From positions 1-56,538 of the forward strand of contig PWKY01000004.1 of the NCBI GenBank assembly GCA_003560595.1: DNA of 56,538 bases, in the 5' to 3' direction. Made by a program: the position numbers and the translations under genes. This document shows positions 27,169-36,528 of the stretch, in pieces. How positions within the stretch are numbered: the first letter of the stretch is position 1; every line of letters begins with the position of its first letter. The stretch comes from Thermoplasmata archaeon. GTDB taxonomy: Archaea; Thermoplasmatota; Thermoplasmata; Halarchaeoplasmatales; Halarchaeoplasmataceae. A model generated the notes under the pieces. That model had not been told where the DNA came from. It made no database searches and worked only from the letters and a program-made list of their open reading frames with translations.

Positions 27169-28434
27169 TTAAATTCTGCCATCCTTCTTTAGGTTCCAAT
27201 ACGTCATACCTATATATAATGGAATATAAATCAGTCTTGTTATCAAAGTAGAATAAGCTATGCCGATTGCTCCAAAATGATTGTATAGAATATAGTTTAA
27301 AAATATATTCAGGGTTGGTCCTATCCAAACGATCTTTAATAAATCCATCTCTTTATATGTGGCTTGCATAGTTTCAGTAAATGGGATTGTAAAAACTGCT
27401 ATAGCTAACCAAAACACCAGTACCTGAAAAATTTCCCCAGATTCTGAATACTCGGCCCCAAAAAGGAATAAGATTATATTTTCGGAATAAAGTGAGATAA
27501 TAGAAGCCCCTAGGAAAGCTATTACTCCCAGCAGACTTGCATATTTTATAAGACTGTACCAACTGATCTTTTTTCTATTTTGAAATATTTTAACAAATAT
27601 TGGAAAGAAGGCTGTTGCGATAACCCCTCTGATCATTAGACCACTTCTGATCAGTTTATACGATACACCGTATATACCTACTTCATAAGGTGTTCCTAAC
27701 CAGGAGAGCATCACTAGGTCTATTTTATTTTTCAACAACCCAGCAGCTCCAAATATAGTAAAGATTATCGCAGGCTTAATTAAATTTTTATCTATTTCAA
27801 ATTTTGACCATAATGGAAGATCAATAAATTTTTTGCTAGATTCATATAAACCAAACAACTGTATAAAGTGAGAGAATATTAAGATCAAAAACAAAGAGGT
27901 CAGACCATACCCGTAATAAAGGAAGAGGATCGAAAGAGACACAAAAACAACCCTTTCTAGAATATGAAAGAAAGATATATATTGCATCTTCTCCACTGCT
28001 ATAAATACCGAATTAATATAACCGTTAAAGGAGGTGTATATTAGACTAATTGAAACCAGTGAAATATATAGATTGATTCTTAGAGGATATGATGATAGGA
28101 ATGCGGAAATAATACATATAATGATTGCTAAAACAGTAAAAATATATTTGATGATGATTGTACTTTTGTAAATCTCTCTCATGTTGCCTATATCTTTAGA
28201 CCCTTCACGAAGTACAACTTTGTTAAATCCTGTAAAAGTAAACAAAGAAAACAAGCCAACAAATGCAGTAACGGTTGCATAAATCCCATATAGTGATGGT
28301 CCCAATAATCTTGTTATATAAATGAAACCAACTAAAGATATGATCTGCGAAATGATATTACCAATAGTAAGATATGAAGTATTTTTCAAACCCCTGATGA
28401 TTTGGGAACTTGATATAAATTTTTTTGAAGACAT
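27169..28434 (-). CDS. Polysaccharide flippase (Wzx/MATE-like)
   Basis: About 12 membrane helices with the family's opening (IIRGLKNTSYLTIGNIISQIISLVGFIYITRLLGP) and conserved GIYGVSYKL. Proteins of this family flip lipid-linked sugar units across the membrane. A second, clearly related flippase is encoded at 41327. The start follows a small ORF by one base and has AAAGGA before the ATG, so the pair is co-transcribed. The length (421) is usual for archaeal members. It probably exports the glycan built by this island, but which of the two flippases serves which unit is open. Confidence 0.88.
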   Translation of the reverse strand: MSSKKFISSSQIIRGLKNTSYLTIGNIISQIISLVGFIYITRLLGPSLYGIYATVTAFVGLFSLFTFTGFNKVVLREGSKDIGNMREIYKSTIIIKYIFTVLAIIICIISAFLSSYPLRINLYISLVSISLIYTSFNGYINSVFIAVEKMQYISFFHILERVVFVSLSILFLYYGYGLTSLFLILIFSHFIQLFGLYESSKKFIDLPLWSKFEIDKNLIKPAIIFTIFGAAGLLKNKIDLVMLSWLGTPYEVGIYGVSYKLIRSGLMIRGVIATAFFPIFVKIFQNRKKISWYSLIKYASLLGVIAFLGASIISLYSENIILFLFGAEYSESGEIFQVLVFWLAIAVFTIPFTETMQATYKEMDLLKIVWIGPTLNIFLNYILYNHFGAIGIAYSTLITRLIYIPLYIGMTYWNLKKDGRI

Positions 28435-28435
28435 T

Positions 28436-28639
28436 TTATCCTTTCATGAAATTTCTAGATATGAATCTCGATTCATAATGTGCAAGACTATTCATCATAT
28501 TTAATTGCCGGGCAGTAACATACATTTTTTTCCCTAATGGTATGGGTGTATTAGACTGCTGAAAGTATTTATGCCTTAGCGCCATCGGATATATATCCTT
28601 CAACAGAACGGTTGACTTCTTCTTTTTTTTAAAAACCAT
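28436..28639 (-). CDS. Small basic ORF ahead of the flippase
   Basis: The 67-residue frame opens with MVFKKKKKS and has no recognised domain (LRHKYFQQSNTPIPLGKKMYV, NMMNSLAHYESRF). Two facts support it: a TATA box about 28 nt before its ATG, and a stop one base before the flippase ATG. It could be a real small protein or simply a leader ORF that couples translation to the flippase. Base composition is like that of its neighbours. Confidence 0.45.
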   Translation of the reverse strand: MVFKKKKKSTVLLKDIYPMALRHKYFQQSNTPIPLGKKMYVTARQLNMMNSLAHYESRFISRNFMKG

Positions 28640-28661
28640 TTAAATGTACTTGATGTGCTAA

Positions 28662-28672
28662 TATATTTTAAA
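28662..28672 (-). promoter_or_regulatory. TATA box of the small ORF-flippase unit
   Basis: On the minus strand it reads tttaaaatata. It is centred 28 nt before the ATG at 28639, so the message should be leaderless. Confidence 0.5.
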
Positions 28673-28796
28673 GTTGCTTATTGTCGATCCCTTTCAATCA
28701 ATAACTATATGACGTTAATTTTAATATCAAATATTCAAGAAAATAAATCGGTCAACAGTACTCTGTATAAATTCAAATTACGATCATTTACAAGCA

Positions 28797-29642
28797 CTAG
28801 ATATGATCAAATTTTTCAATATGCATTATATCTTCAATATTTTTGCGTCCAGGAGGTATAGGAACATCTTCGGTCTTTCCTACAGGTATTATAGTAACCA
28901 TCTCATAGCTTTTTGGGATACCAAAACTATCACGTACTTTATCCTTGCCCTTTTCTGAAACATTGTTAGCTGCAAGGTTTATCCAACACGCACCCAAGCC
29001 CAAAGAATGCGCCATCAATAAAAGATTTTGAATTGCAGCGGCAGCATCTAGATGCATGTAGTAGTCAACCATGTCTGACCTATCATACTGGTAAGCCTCC
29101 TTATTCATAAGAACTAAGATACAATAGGGTGCATCTTTGATAGTTTTTTGTCCCCTCGCCTTGTAAAGAAGATGGATCTTATCTTCATCCTTAGTTATGA
29201 AAAAATGCCAAGGTTGTCGGTTACAGGAAGACGGTGCCCATCTAGCTGCATCTATCATCAACTTGAATTCATCAATGCTCACTTCTTCATCAGTCCAATT
29301 CCTAACGCTCCTTCGGGTTTTTATTATATCAAGTAAGTCCTTTTCACCATCTTTTATTTGGCAACTAGATATTTCACGTATTTTTCTCGGTTGATTATAT
29401 AATATGTTCTCTGCCCATCTTACCTCATCCTTAGAAATCACATCCCTTTTCTTTGCTTCCACTAACAAAACTCTAGCCATCATAGTTGTATAAAAATCAA
29501 ATCGCCTACTTTTGTTGGCATTCTCTACGGAATGTACTTTTTTACGAAATTGTGTTTCAAGCTTTCCATCTGAGTAACTGGAAACTCTGTTTAATTTTAA
29601 GCTGAATCGGAATACTTTATAAATATGTTTTATAAGTTTCAT
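28797..29642 (-). CDS. Nitroreductase-family flavoprotein
   Basis: The FMN-binding reductase core spans about residues 105-275: KTRRSVRNWTDEEV, then DAARWAPSSCNRQPWHFFI, and LGLGACWINLA. An N-terminal extension of about 100 residues is helical and basic (KLIKHIYKVFRFSLKLN), perhaps a membrane contact. Members reduce or dehydrogenate small organic molecules with NAD(P)H. It is 32 nt downstream of the pyruvyltransferase gene, so the two form a unit. Its role in glycan making is unclear; some related enzymes occur in surface-sugar clusters. The stop is TAG, backed by TAA two codons later. Confidence 0.85.
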   Translation of the reverse strand: MKLIKHIYKVFRFSLKLNRVSSYSDGKLETQFRKKVHSVENANKSRRFDFYTTMMARVLLVEAKKRDVISKDEVRWAENILYNQPRKIREISSCQIKDGEKDLLDIIKTRRSVRNWTDEEVSIDEFKLMIDAARWAPSSCNRQPWHFFITKDEDKIHLLYKARGQKTIKDAPYCILVLMNKEAYQYDRSDMVDYYMHLDAAAAIQNLLLMAHSLGLGACWINLAANNVSEKGKDKVRDSFGIPKSYEMVTIIPVGKTEDVPIPPGRKNIEDIMHIEKFDHI

Positions 29643-29674
29643 GATTTACACCTTTTTTAATATACCTCATACCT

Positions 29675-30856
29675 TTAAATCCGTTCCCCCATAGTTTCCA
29701 ACATCTCGTAATATCGTCCGCGCATCATCTTCACCTTCATTCTAACATCTTTTACTGAGAAATTTTTCTCTATATCGCTAAGTATCTCTTCAAGATCATA
29801 ATCTGAACCATCGAGGTATAGGTAATGATTCATCATCTCAAAATCTTCCAACAAATCGACGATCTTACTACGGATCCTTTTGTAGTACTCGTCGTCCTCT
29901 ATAGATAAAAAAGGAGTCCTATTCTTCAAGCTGAATATCGTTCCGTGAAATCTATCAGTTATACAAAAATCGAAGAATTTGTAAACGTGAGCCCATTCAA
30001 AGGGATCAAACATATCGCCTAGGTTGTACTCAGCGTAACGGTTATACCCTCCGATACTGACTGTTTGGTATCCTTTGTTTTCAAAATATTCTGCAGCTCT
30101 TTTACATAGTTTATCCTTCTCACTACTGCCGGTCCCCGTTCTAAAACACAATATAGGTCTGTTTAGATCAACCCCTTCCTCTTCTAATTTCTGTTTTATG
30201 ATCCTATCGTACCTTTCAGTCAATTCGTAAGTAAAAGTTGGGTCCGGGACCTTGTACACTTTTTTATCGACACCTAAACTACGCACAAACTCCACAGTAT
30301 GCTGATCTCTAACACCGATAAAATCGAATTGCTGTAGAAGTCTTCTTCCGATCTCTCTATTTTTATCATCGATATTGTTGTAATCGCATCTATTAGCAGA
30401 TGCTGCCATGGATATCTTTTTACAATCTAAATCAGGAGAAAGCCAGTATATGTTTGGGAATGGCCTTTTAGTTCTACCGCTTTCACAGATGGACTTCCAT
30501 ACCTCGTCACTACCTATAACGACAGCATGGTATTTATCATCAAGAAAACGAACAGCTTTATCATAATCATCGGATATCAAACCACTGTAACTGAGAGGTA
30601 ATTCACGGTTGATAAATCTCTTTATCCTAAGATACCTCTTTACATTCTCAAAATTAAGCTTTATCAACGATCTTAAAAAGTGTTTAAATTCTTTGAATTC
30701 GATCTTTTTTATCCTATAATCGATAATTTCTACATCAAAACATTCAAAATATTCGTTCATGGTTTTAGCTTGTGAATAAGCCTGCAATATGGCTCCATCG
30801 TTCATCACGTGATGATATGTGAGTATGCCGATTTTCTTATTCATATCGGTATCCAT
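29675..30856 (-). CDS. Polysaccharide pyruvyltransferase
   Basis: The protein starts KKIGILTYHHVMNDGAILQAYS, the usual opening of the family (here GILTYH with N/GA), and has VIGSDEVWKS, ISMAASAN, FIGVRDQHTVEFVR and FDFCITDRFHGTIFSL. The last, with its Arg-Phe-His, is the best-conserved part. These enzymes add a pyruvyl ketal to sugars using phosphoenolpyruvate, giving the polymer a negative charge. Start may be the ATG at 30856 or at 30844 (MNKKIG). It is transcribed with the nitroreductase gene. Confidence 0.85.
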   Translation of the reverse strand: MDTDMNKKIGILTYHHVMNDGAILQAYSQAKTMNEYFECFDVEIIDYRIKKIEFKEFKHFLRSLIKLNFENVKRYLRIKRFINRELPLSYSGLISDDYDKAVRFLDDKYHAVVIGSDEVWKSICESGRTKRPFPNIYWLSPDLDCKKISMAASANRCDYNNIDDKNREIGRRLLQQFDFIGVRDQHTVEFVRSLGVDKKVYKVPDPTFTYELTERYDRIIKQKLEEEGVDLNRPILCFRTGTGSSEKDKLCKRAAEYFENKGYQTVSIGGYNRYAEYNLGDMFDPFEWAHVYKFFDFCITDRFHGTIFSLKNRTPFLSIEDDEYYKRIRSKIVDLLEDFEMMNHYLYLDGSDYDLEEILSDIEKNFSVKDVRMKVKMMRGRYYEMLETMGERI

Positions 30857-30974
30857 CCTATCAAACGTTACTGGGTATAAAGATTTTTGTTAATTAAATG
30901 TAAAATCAGAGTAACCCCTTGTCACTCACACAAATTAAAAATACACGCTACGGTTTTTCAATGTATATTATATT

Positions 30975-32186
30975 ATGACTAAAAAAAACACTAAAAAAAA
31001 TATAATACTTTACATCGCTAATTTAAGAGGAGGTGGAGCAGAACGAGTGGTATCTACATTATCTCTGAACATGCCTGATCATATCGGTACTACTGTTGTT
31101 GTATGTAATGCTGAAAGAGTATTTTACGATTATAAGGGCGATTTAGTTGATCTGAAACCACCCCAACATCTCAAATGGCTTTATAGTATATATCCTATTT
31201 ATAAGTTACGAAAGATCAAAAAAGAAAGAAACATTGATGCAGCAATCAGTTTCATAGATGGTTCGAATCTAAGAAATATATATTCACAGATACTATATGA
31301 TCATAAAAGTAAAGTTGTTATCTCTGTTAGGAATTTCCCCTCAAAAAGAAAGAATCAGTTGAGAAATGGATGGATAAAATTGTTTTATAATCGGGCAGAC
31401 CTGATCGTAGCTGTTTCTAGAAGAATCAAACAGGACTTAGTGGATAATTTCGGAATCGAAAGAGATAAAGTTAGAGTTATTTACAATCCTTGTAATATAG
31501 AACGGATAAAAAATTTATCGAAAGAGAAAACAACAAAAAAAGAAGACATATCAATTTTTAAAGAGAATTGTCCAGTAATTGTAAATTTGGCTAATTTTAA
31601 GACAAATGGACAAAAAGGGCAACAGCATCTGATCAGGGCATTTAAAATAGTTCAAGATGAATATCCAGATGCAAAAATGATCTTCATCGGTCGGGGCAAA
31701 TTGGAGAATTATGCTAAAAGGTTAACAGAAGAACTAGATTTGAGTTCAAATGTATATTTTTTAGGATTCCAGGATAATCCCTTCAAATTCCTTGCGAAGT
31801 CCGATATATTTGTTTTATCTTCTCTTTTCGAAGGTTTACCTAACACCATGCTTGAAGCCATGGCCTGCGACCTGCCGATAGTATCTACTGATTGTCCATC
31901 AGGTCCCAGAGAAATATTGGCTCCAGATACGGATTTTAGAAAACAATTGAGAGATAAGATTGAATATGCTGAGTACGGTATATTGACACCGGTATGCGAT
32001 GGAAAACAGTACTCCGCGACAGATCCTATCACAAAGGAAGAAGCTCTTCTCTCGAAAGCTCTGATATCTTTACTAGAGGATGAACAGTTGCGAAAAAAAT
32101 ACAAAGAGAAATCCAAAGAAAGAATCAAAGACTTTGAGCCCGAAAAAATAGTTAGCCAGTGGTTAGAAGTGATAAATGTTAGTTGA
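30975..32186 (+). CDS. GT4 glycosyltransferase
   Basis: The N-terminal half opens with LYIANLRGGGAERVVSTL, the glycine-rich turn of GT-B enzymes. The C-terminal half has GRGKLENYAKRLTEELDLSSNVYFLGF and the donor-site motif FEGLPNTMLEAMACDLPIV (EX7E, retaining). The acceptor and donor are not readable; the form is closest to enzymes adding GalNAc- or glucose-type sugars in lipid-linked glycan assembly. It is alone on its strand between divergent and convergent genes. No signal or membrane helix is present, so it acts at the inner face. Confidence 0.88.
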   Translation: MTKKNTKKNIILYIANLRGGGAERVVSTLSLNMPDHIGTTVVVCNAERVFYDYKGDLVDLKPPQHLKWLYSIYPIYKLRKIKKERNIDAAISFIDGSNLRNIYSQILYDHKSKVVISVRNFPSKRKNQLRNGWIKLFYNRADLIVAVSRRIKQDLVDNFGIERDKVRVIYNPCNIERIKNLSKEKTTKKEDISIFKENCPVIVNLANFKTNGQKGQQHLIRAFKIVQDEYPDAKMIFIGRGKLENYAKRLTEELDLSSNVYFLGFQDNPFKFLAKSDIFVLSSLFEGLPNTMLEAMACDLPIVSTDCPSGPREILAPDTDFRKQLRDKIEYAEYGILTPVCDGKQYSATDPITKEEALLSKALISLLEDEQLRKKYKEKSKERIKDFEPEKIVSQWLEVINVS

Positions 32187-32195
32187 TTCTAAGGA

Positions 32196-33224
32196 TCATT
32201 TATCTTCTAAAGGTTCCCAACTTCCTTTCCATCGTTTTAAACTTTTTAAATCGGGGTAGATAGATTCATCGTAAAAATCGATCCCAAACAGATCAAGGAC
32301 CTGGAATATTTTTTCTTGTTCCTTTCTTGATAGAATATTTTTCCATTTAGATAGCTGCTTTTCCTTATCTTGTTTATAATAATCCCCCTTTGTCGTCATG
32401 CTGGTGTTGGATAAAATCTTGTTCATACTTTTAGACGTATTATTAAAACCTATGGATTTTAAAATTTTATCCATCTCGTCTTTTCCGTCTTTGACTAACA
32501 TCTCATAAGTCACGATTTTACAATCATCATGGCCACAAAAAAATAAAGGTATATAATGATCTAAAGCCCAGGCTACAGCGTAAAAACTCACTCTATGGTC
32601 CATCCTCTTCACACTTTTGTATATACTATCTGGAACTATATTTTTTAAATCTGTTAAGACCATCTCACGAGTGATATCTATATCTTCAAATGCTTGGGTT
32701 GTACCGTGCTTAGAAACGTAACCGGTTATACCTGTTGAATATTGAGATGCTATCGTTGCACATGGATGCCTGATGATGAGAACTGTTCCTTTTAGATCGA
32801 AATTATCGACAATATATGGTAGTAAACGATTCCCTCGGATAAACTTGACCAGTAGTCTATCTGCTAAAAATCTTTTAAAAGAATCTTTTAATTTAAAACG
32901 ATTTGTTTCTGATATCAACTTTCCTTGGAATACATTTTCTAAAAATATATTAAGATCACGATCTTCTAAATTAGGGTGTATGTATGGACGAGAATTAAAA
33001 CCTTTATCGTATTCTCTAGGTAGGGGATAACTTGGATGTAAGGGTTCAAAAAGGCTGATATAGCCCGGTAGATCAGATAAAATTTCCATCATCCACGTAG
33101 TTCCGGAACGGGGTGTACCAAATATCGCTAAAGTATCGTTTATATCTAAGGTTTTAGATGAAAACTTCATCCTAAACCTTTCTAAATTATATCTAATAGA
33201 TTTAGAAGTGATCAGCTCAGACAT
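32196..33224 (-). CDS. Sulfotransferase
   Basis: The 5'-phosphosulfate loop is IFGTPRSGTTWMMEILSDL and the 3'-phosphate site is GTVLIIRHPCATIASQ; both are standard for PAPS-using sulfotransferases. A helical C-terminal part (KDKEKQLSKWKNILSRKEQEKIFQV) also fits. It would place sulfate on a sugar hydroxyl. It is convergent with the GT4 gene. Together with the second sulfotransferase it points to a sulfated surface glycan. No PAPS-forming genes are in view. Confidence 0.85.
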   Translation of the reverse strand: MSELITSKSIRYNLERFRMKFSSKTLDINDTLAIFGTPRSGTTWMMEILSDLPGYISLFEPLHPSYPLPREYDKGFNSRPYIHPNLEDRDLNIFLENVFQGKLISETNRFKLKDSFKRFLADRLLVKFIRGNRLLPYIVDNFDLKGTVLIIRHPCATIASQYSTGITGYVSKHGTTQAFEDIDITREMVLTDLKNIVPDSIYKSVKRMDHRVSFYAVAWALDHYIPLFFCGHDDCKIVTYEMLVKDGKDEMDKILKSIGFNNTSKSMNKILSNTSMTTKGDYYKQDKEKQLSKWKNILSRKEQEKIFQVLDLFGIDFYDESIYPDLKSLKRWKGSWEPLEDK

Positions 33225-33360
33225 TTGAAATCCCTGTATTGATGTTGATGGTTTTTCTTGAGATATAAACCCAAGTCGTTATAGTAAGTATAAATATTTC
33301 CCTATATCAGCTTTTCTAGAACTCAAATGGAACTTGATATCCGTGTTGATGATATCCTGC

Positions 33361-34671
33361 TTAGATCAACGATCTTCCATCCAATCCCTTTGTTTTCTTT
33401 ATATCCATAAGATCTAATATTGTTGGATAAATATCCATTATATTTGGATCATCCAAGGTTAGGTTCGCTTCAGAATATAGGAAAGCGTCCTTGTATGTAT
33501 GAACACCCGTACGGGGACCTTTATCAAATATCTCTGTACTTTTGAAGCTCCCTTTAAGATCGTACCCCCTCGTAGGATGAACTATGAGGTCAGCACCGTT
33601 CTTTGCACTATCTCCGTGATATATCTCATCTCTTCTAAACACTTTCTGGATCACTTTACGGCCGGTATCCGGGTCTACCAAGCTCTTAATATCTCTGGAG
33701 ATATCGTCCAGCACTTCCTCGTACTTGGGCACACCTACACCGCCGTTGAACTCGCGACCTTTCAGATTTACATAGATACGGCCGGGGATCAAACTGAATG
33801 CTTTATCTTCATCACGTAATCCCGAATAACTGCCGGTATCTCCAAGATAACCCTTTTCTTTCAACCATGTGTTCAGCTGAACTTCTTTTTTTAGAGGGGC
33901 GAATCCGTGGTCTGACATCACGATCAGATCAGTATCCTCATCCACTTTCTCCATGACTCGTCCTACCATGGAATCAACTTTTTTGTAGTAATCGATAAAC
34001 TCCTCTGCATATTCACCGTCATCAGCCCAATCTCCTATCAAGAAGTGATTGATCCTATCCGTACCCATGAACTGTACCATGAAGAAATCCCAATCCCCAT
34101 GGATGTGTTTAAAAAGAGCTCTCTCACGTCCGTCGAATGCGATGTGAATATCCTCTAGGAACCGGTCCATATCTTCCATGGCTAAGGTTGAATCCGGATC
34201 TATCTTGTATCCCATACCATTTAATTCTTTGGCAAATTCTGGTGGATATGTTCCTTTATTAAGGTCTCCACAGAGGAACCCGGAAACCAATTTGCCGTTT
34301 ATCTCAGACGGAGGATAGGTCATAGGTACGTTCATGACGAAGCATCTCTTTCCCATATCGCTGAGATGCCCCCAAAGTGCCGGTTCTTTTAGATATGTCG
34401 CATCTGGGATGTATAGATTAGAACTTCCCGGAACACGGTCTATAAAGCCGAATATGTTGTGTTTACCCGGATTTTTTCCGGTCATGAAGGTTGACCATGC
34501 TACCGATGAGATAGTTGGGTAAACAGAACTCATCTGTTCAAAGTCCTTTCCACCTAAATAACTGAACTCTCCTTTTTTATAGAGCCTTTTACACATGCTG
34601 TAAGGTACTCCGTCCAGGGCAAGAACAGTTACCTTCTTCTTTTTTCCCAACAAACGCTTCAAGAAGCCCAT
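33361..34671 (-). CDS. Type I phosphodiesterase/nucleotide pyrophosphatase-like
   Basis: The alkaline-phosphatase fold is shown by VTVLALDGVPYSMCKRL (metal Asp), TISSVAWSTFMTGKNPGKHNIFGFID (nucleophile region with Ser, then the TG.NPG.H motif), TDLIVMSDHGFAPL (metal Asp-His) and a late His (TGVHTYKDAFL). The CxPSR motif of formylglycine sulfatases is absent. It is soluble by prediction. Archaeal members of this type lie often beside glycan genes; the substrate may be a phosphodiester or nucleotide-sugar. About 40 nt separate it from the gene upstream, so they may share a transcript. Confidence 0.82.
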   Translation of the reverse strand: MGFLKRLLGKKKKVTVLALDGVPYSMCKRLYKKGEFSYLGGKDFEQMSSVYPTISSVAWSTFMTGKNPGKHNIFGFIDRVPGSSNLYIPDATYLKEPALWGHLSDMGKRCFVMNVPMTYPPSEINGKLVSGFLCGDLNKGTYPPEFAKELNGMGYKIDPDSTLAMEDMDRFLEDIHIAFDGRERALFKHIHGDWDFFMVQFMGTDRINHFLIGDWADDGEYAEEFIDYYKKVDSMVGRVMEKVDEDTDLIVMSDHGFAPLKKEVQLNTWLKEKGYLGDTGSYSGLRDEDKAFSLIPGRIYVNLKGREFNGGVGVPKYEEVLDDISRDIKSLVDPDTGRKVIQKVFRRDEIYHGDSAKNGADLIVHPTRGYDLKGSFKSTEIFDKGPRTGVHTYKDAFLYSEANLTLDDPNIMDIYPTILDLMDIKKTKGLDGRSLI

Positions 34672-34711
34672 GGGTAAAGAAATATACCCAGGTATTTAAG
34701 GCCTTTGAATA

Positions 34712-36448
34712 TCAAAGGTGGTAAACCGCTAGATCATCGTTTCGATAGATCTTATACCTATAAAACTCAGGCATATTGTAAATAGAAGGATTCTGCAATA
34801 TCGATTCAATAGATTGTCTCTCCAATCTTCTTTGACTCTCTTCGTCCCTTATCATGTATCTAAGATCTGTCCTAGCTATCCAATCTTGAAGTTCTTCATC
34901 TTCTAAATGTTGGAAAAATATTCGATCTCTAGCCATCCCCGAATAATAGTTAGCTTCTTGCCAATACCATGATTCGATAGTGAATGGACGATCCGGGGTC
35001 TGCATCCAACTATTCAAGCTTTTTAATTTTACAGTGTCAAAATCAAATTTATCCACATGAGCATATCCACGATCGAAGGTGATTCCGTATGGTACCTGAG
35101 CTACTACACCTACTTGACGAGTATTGTACCAATCACCATGGGCATAGTATCCCTTGCCATTGTATCTCATATACATACCTGCGGAAAAATTACGCTCTTC
35201 CATCCAATAACTGTGTACTTCTCCGTCCCCTATTTTATAAACTAGAGTATTCAATATGGTCGCAGAGAGTATAATCAAAACAAATACAACTATGACAAAA
35301 ACGATCTGTTTTTTCCCGTTGAATATCGTTCTATAATAATATAGTGTATAGCCTATCAAAAGAGAGAACATGAAAAACAAAAAGGGGGCTATATACATGA
35401 ACCCACCGAATAATGGTAAAAAGATTATGAAGGAAAAAAGAAGAGAGGTTTCTAGCCAAGTTCTTTCAGATTTAAAGACAAGTAAGATAAATCCGATCAT
35501 TGCTAACGGTAAAAATGCTCCAACCCACTTCCCATAGTTATAACCTAGGGAAATAAGGTAAGATAACGGGTCTGTTCCTAGCATGAACCTTTCAGGAGTA
35601 TCGGTTAGATATGATCCCAACTTTGCAAAGCCGTAAAAATAGGACACCAACAAAAATACCACCGTGGCTAATATCGTAAACAGACTCACTATATAGGTTC
35701 CCTTTTTATGGCACATTAAATAAATAACTATTTTTCCATGTATATCTGGCCCGACCATAAAACTGAATACTACTAATATGATCAATATTCCCATAGAATG
35801 TATGGATAGAGATATAACTGCAAAGACTATAACTAATAGACGATATTTGTGACTTCTTTCACGATTATATCTAAAAAGTGCCCAAAAAAAGAAAGGTAGA
35901 AAAGTCAAAAAAAATCCTCTTGCACCAAAAAGGAAATTCGTGTAAAATATGTAACGGGTGGTTACACTAAATACTGCGGAAGTGAATGCGGCAAAATACA
36001 CATCCCTTTTAAACTCGTAAGAAGCCATAAATGATCCAAGTACCGCTACGATCGTCTGGATATAGGAGAAAGGTAACAAAACCTCGATCAAATCTGAAGA
36101 AGCCATCTGAGCCATCGATGTGGCTACCATAGGCATCCCGGTATTAGCTGAGATAGGATAAAGATCAAAGAAGGAGAGGGGGGATTTAGCCCATGGTATA
36201 GCCCCTCTTTCAATTATGATGTTACATAGTTGGTGATAGAAGTGACTGTCGATACCCCCGCCGTAACCGGTAACAGGATATTTGAGTACAAAAGACATGA
36301 ATATCAAAAAGAGAAAAAAAGCATATAAAAAGGATTTATTATGCAATCTAGGCTTGAGTGTTTTCCCCTGGAAACGATGCTTGTTCAAGAATGAAGAGAT
36401 CTTACCAAAGCATCTTTCTGTGTTTTTGATATATTTTGATATATCCAT
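34712..36448 (-). CDS. GT-C-like membrane glycosyltransferase, paralogue 1
   Basis: About 11 membrane helices are followed by a soluble C-terminal domain of about 170 residues. The first outer loop holds GIDSHFYHQ, and about 20 residues later SPLSFFDLYP. The same pattern (DS.xFH ... PLS..G.YP) occurs in the proteins at 36529 and 39644. In GT-C enzymes, including oligosaccharyltransferases, the first outer loop carries acidic catalytic residues, so this is a good candidate for a lipid-linked-sugar-using enzyme. It differs in sequence from ordinary AglB/STT3. It is divergent from paralogue 2, with both promoters in the 80 nt between. Confidence 0.7.
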   Translation of the reverse strand: MDISKYIKNTERCFGKISSFLNKHRFQGKTLKPRLHNKSFLYAFFLFLIFMSFVLKYPVTGYGGGIDSHFYHQLCNIIIERGAIPWAKSPLSFFDLYPISANTGMPMVATSMAQMASSDLIEVLLPFSYIQTIVAVLGSFMASYEFKRDVYFAAFTSAVFSVTTRYIFYTNFLFGARGFFLTFLPFFFWALFRYNRERSHKYRLLVIVFAVISLSIHSMGILIILVVFSFMVGPDIHGKIVIYLMCHKKGTYIVSLFTILATVVFLLVSYFYGFAKLGSYLTDTPERFMLGTDPLSYLISLGYNYGKWVGAFLPLAMIGFILLVFKSERTWLETSLLFSFIIFLPLFGGFMYIAPFLFFMFSLLIGYTLYYYRTIFNGKKQIVFVIVVFVLIILSATILNTLVYKIGDGEVHSYWMEERNFSAGMYMRYNGKGYYAHGDWYNTRQVGVVAQVPYGITFDRGYAHVDKFDFDTVKLKSLNSWMQTPDRPFTIESWYWQEANYYSGMARDRIFFQHLEDEELQDWIARTDLRYMIRDEESQRRLERQSIESILQNPSIYNMPEFYRYKIYRNDDLAVYHL

Positions 36449-36496
36449 GATGTTTATTTCTCCGCATCGTACTTATTATGTAAGAAATCCACAGTG

Positions 36497-36507
36497 TTTA
36501 TATAAAA
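36497..36507 (+). promoter_or_regulatory. TATA box of GT-C paralogue 2
   Basis: The box tttatataaaa is centred 27 nt before the ATG at 36529; the message should be leaderless. It lies in the short divergent space between paralogues 1 and 2. Confidence 0.55.
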
Positions 36508-36528
36508 GATTTACCTAAGTAGTATTAG

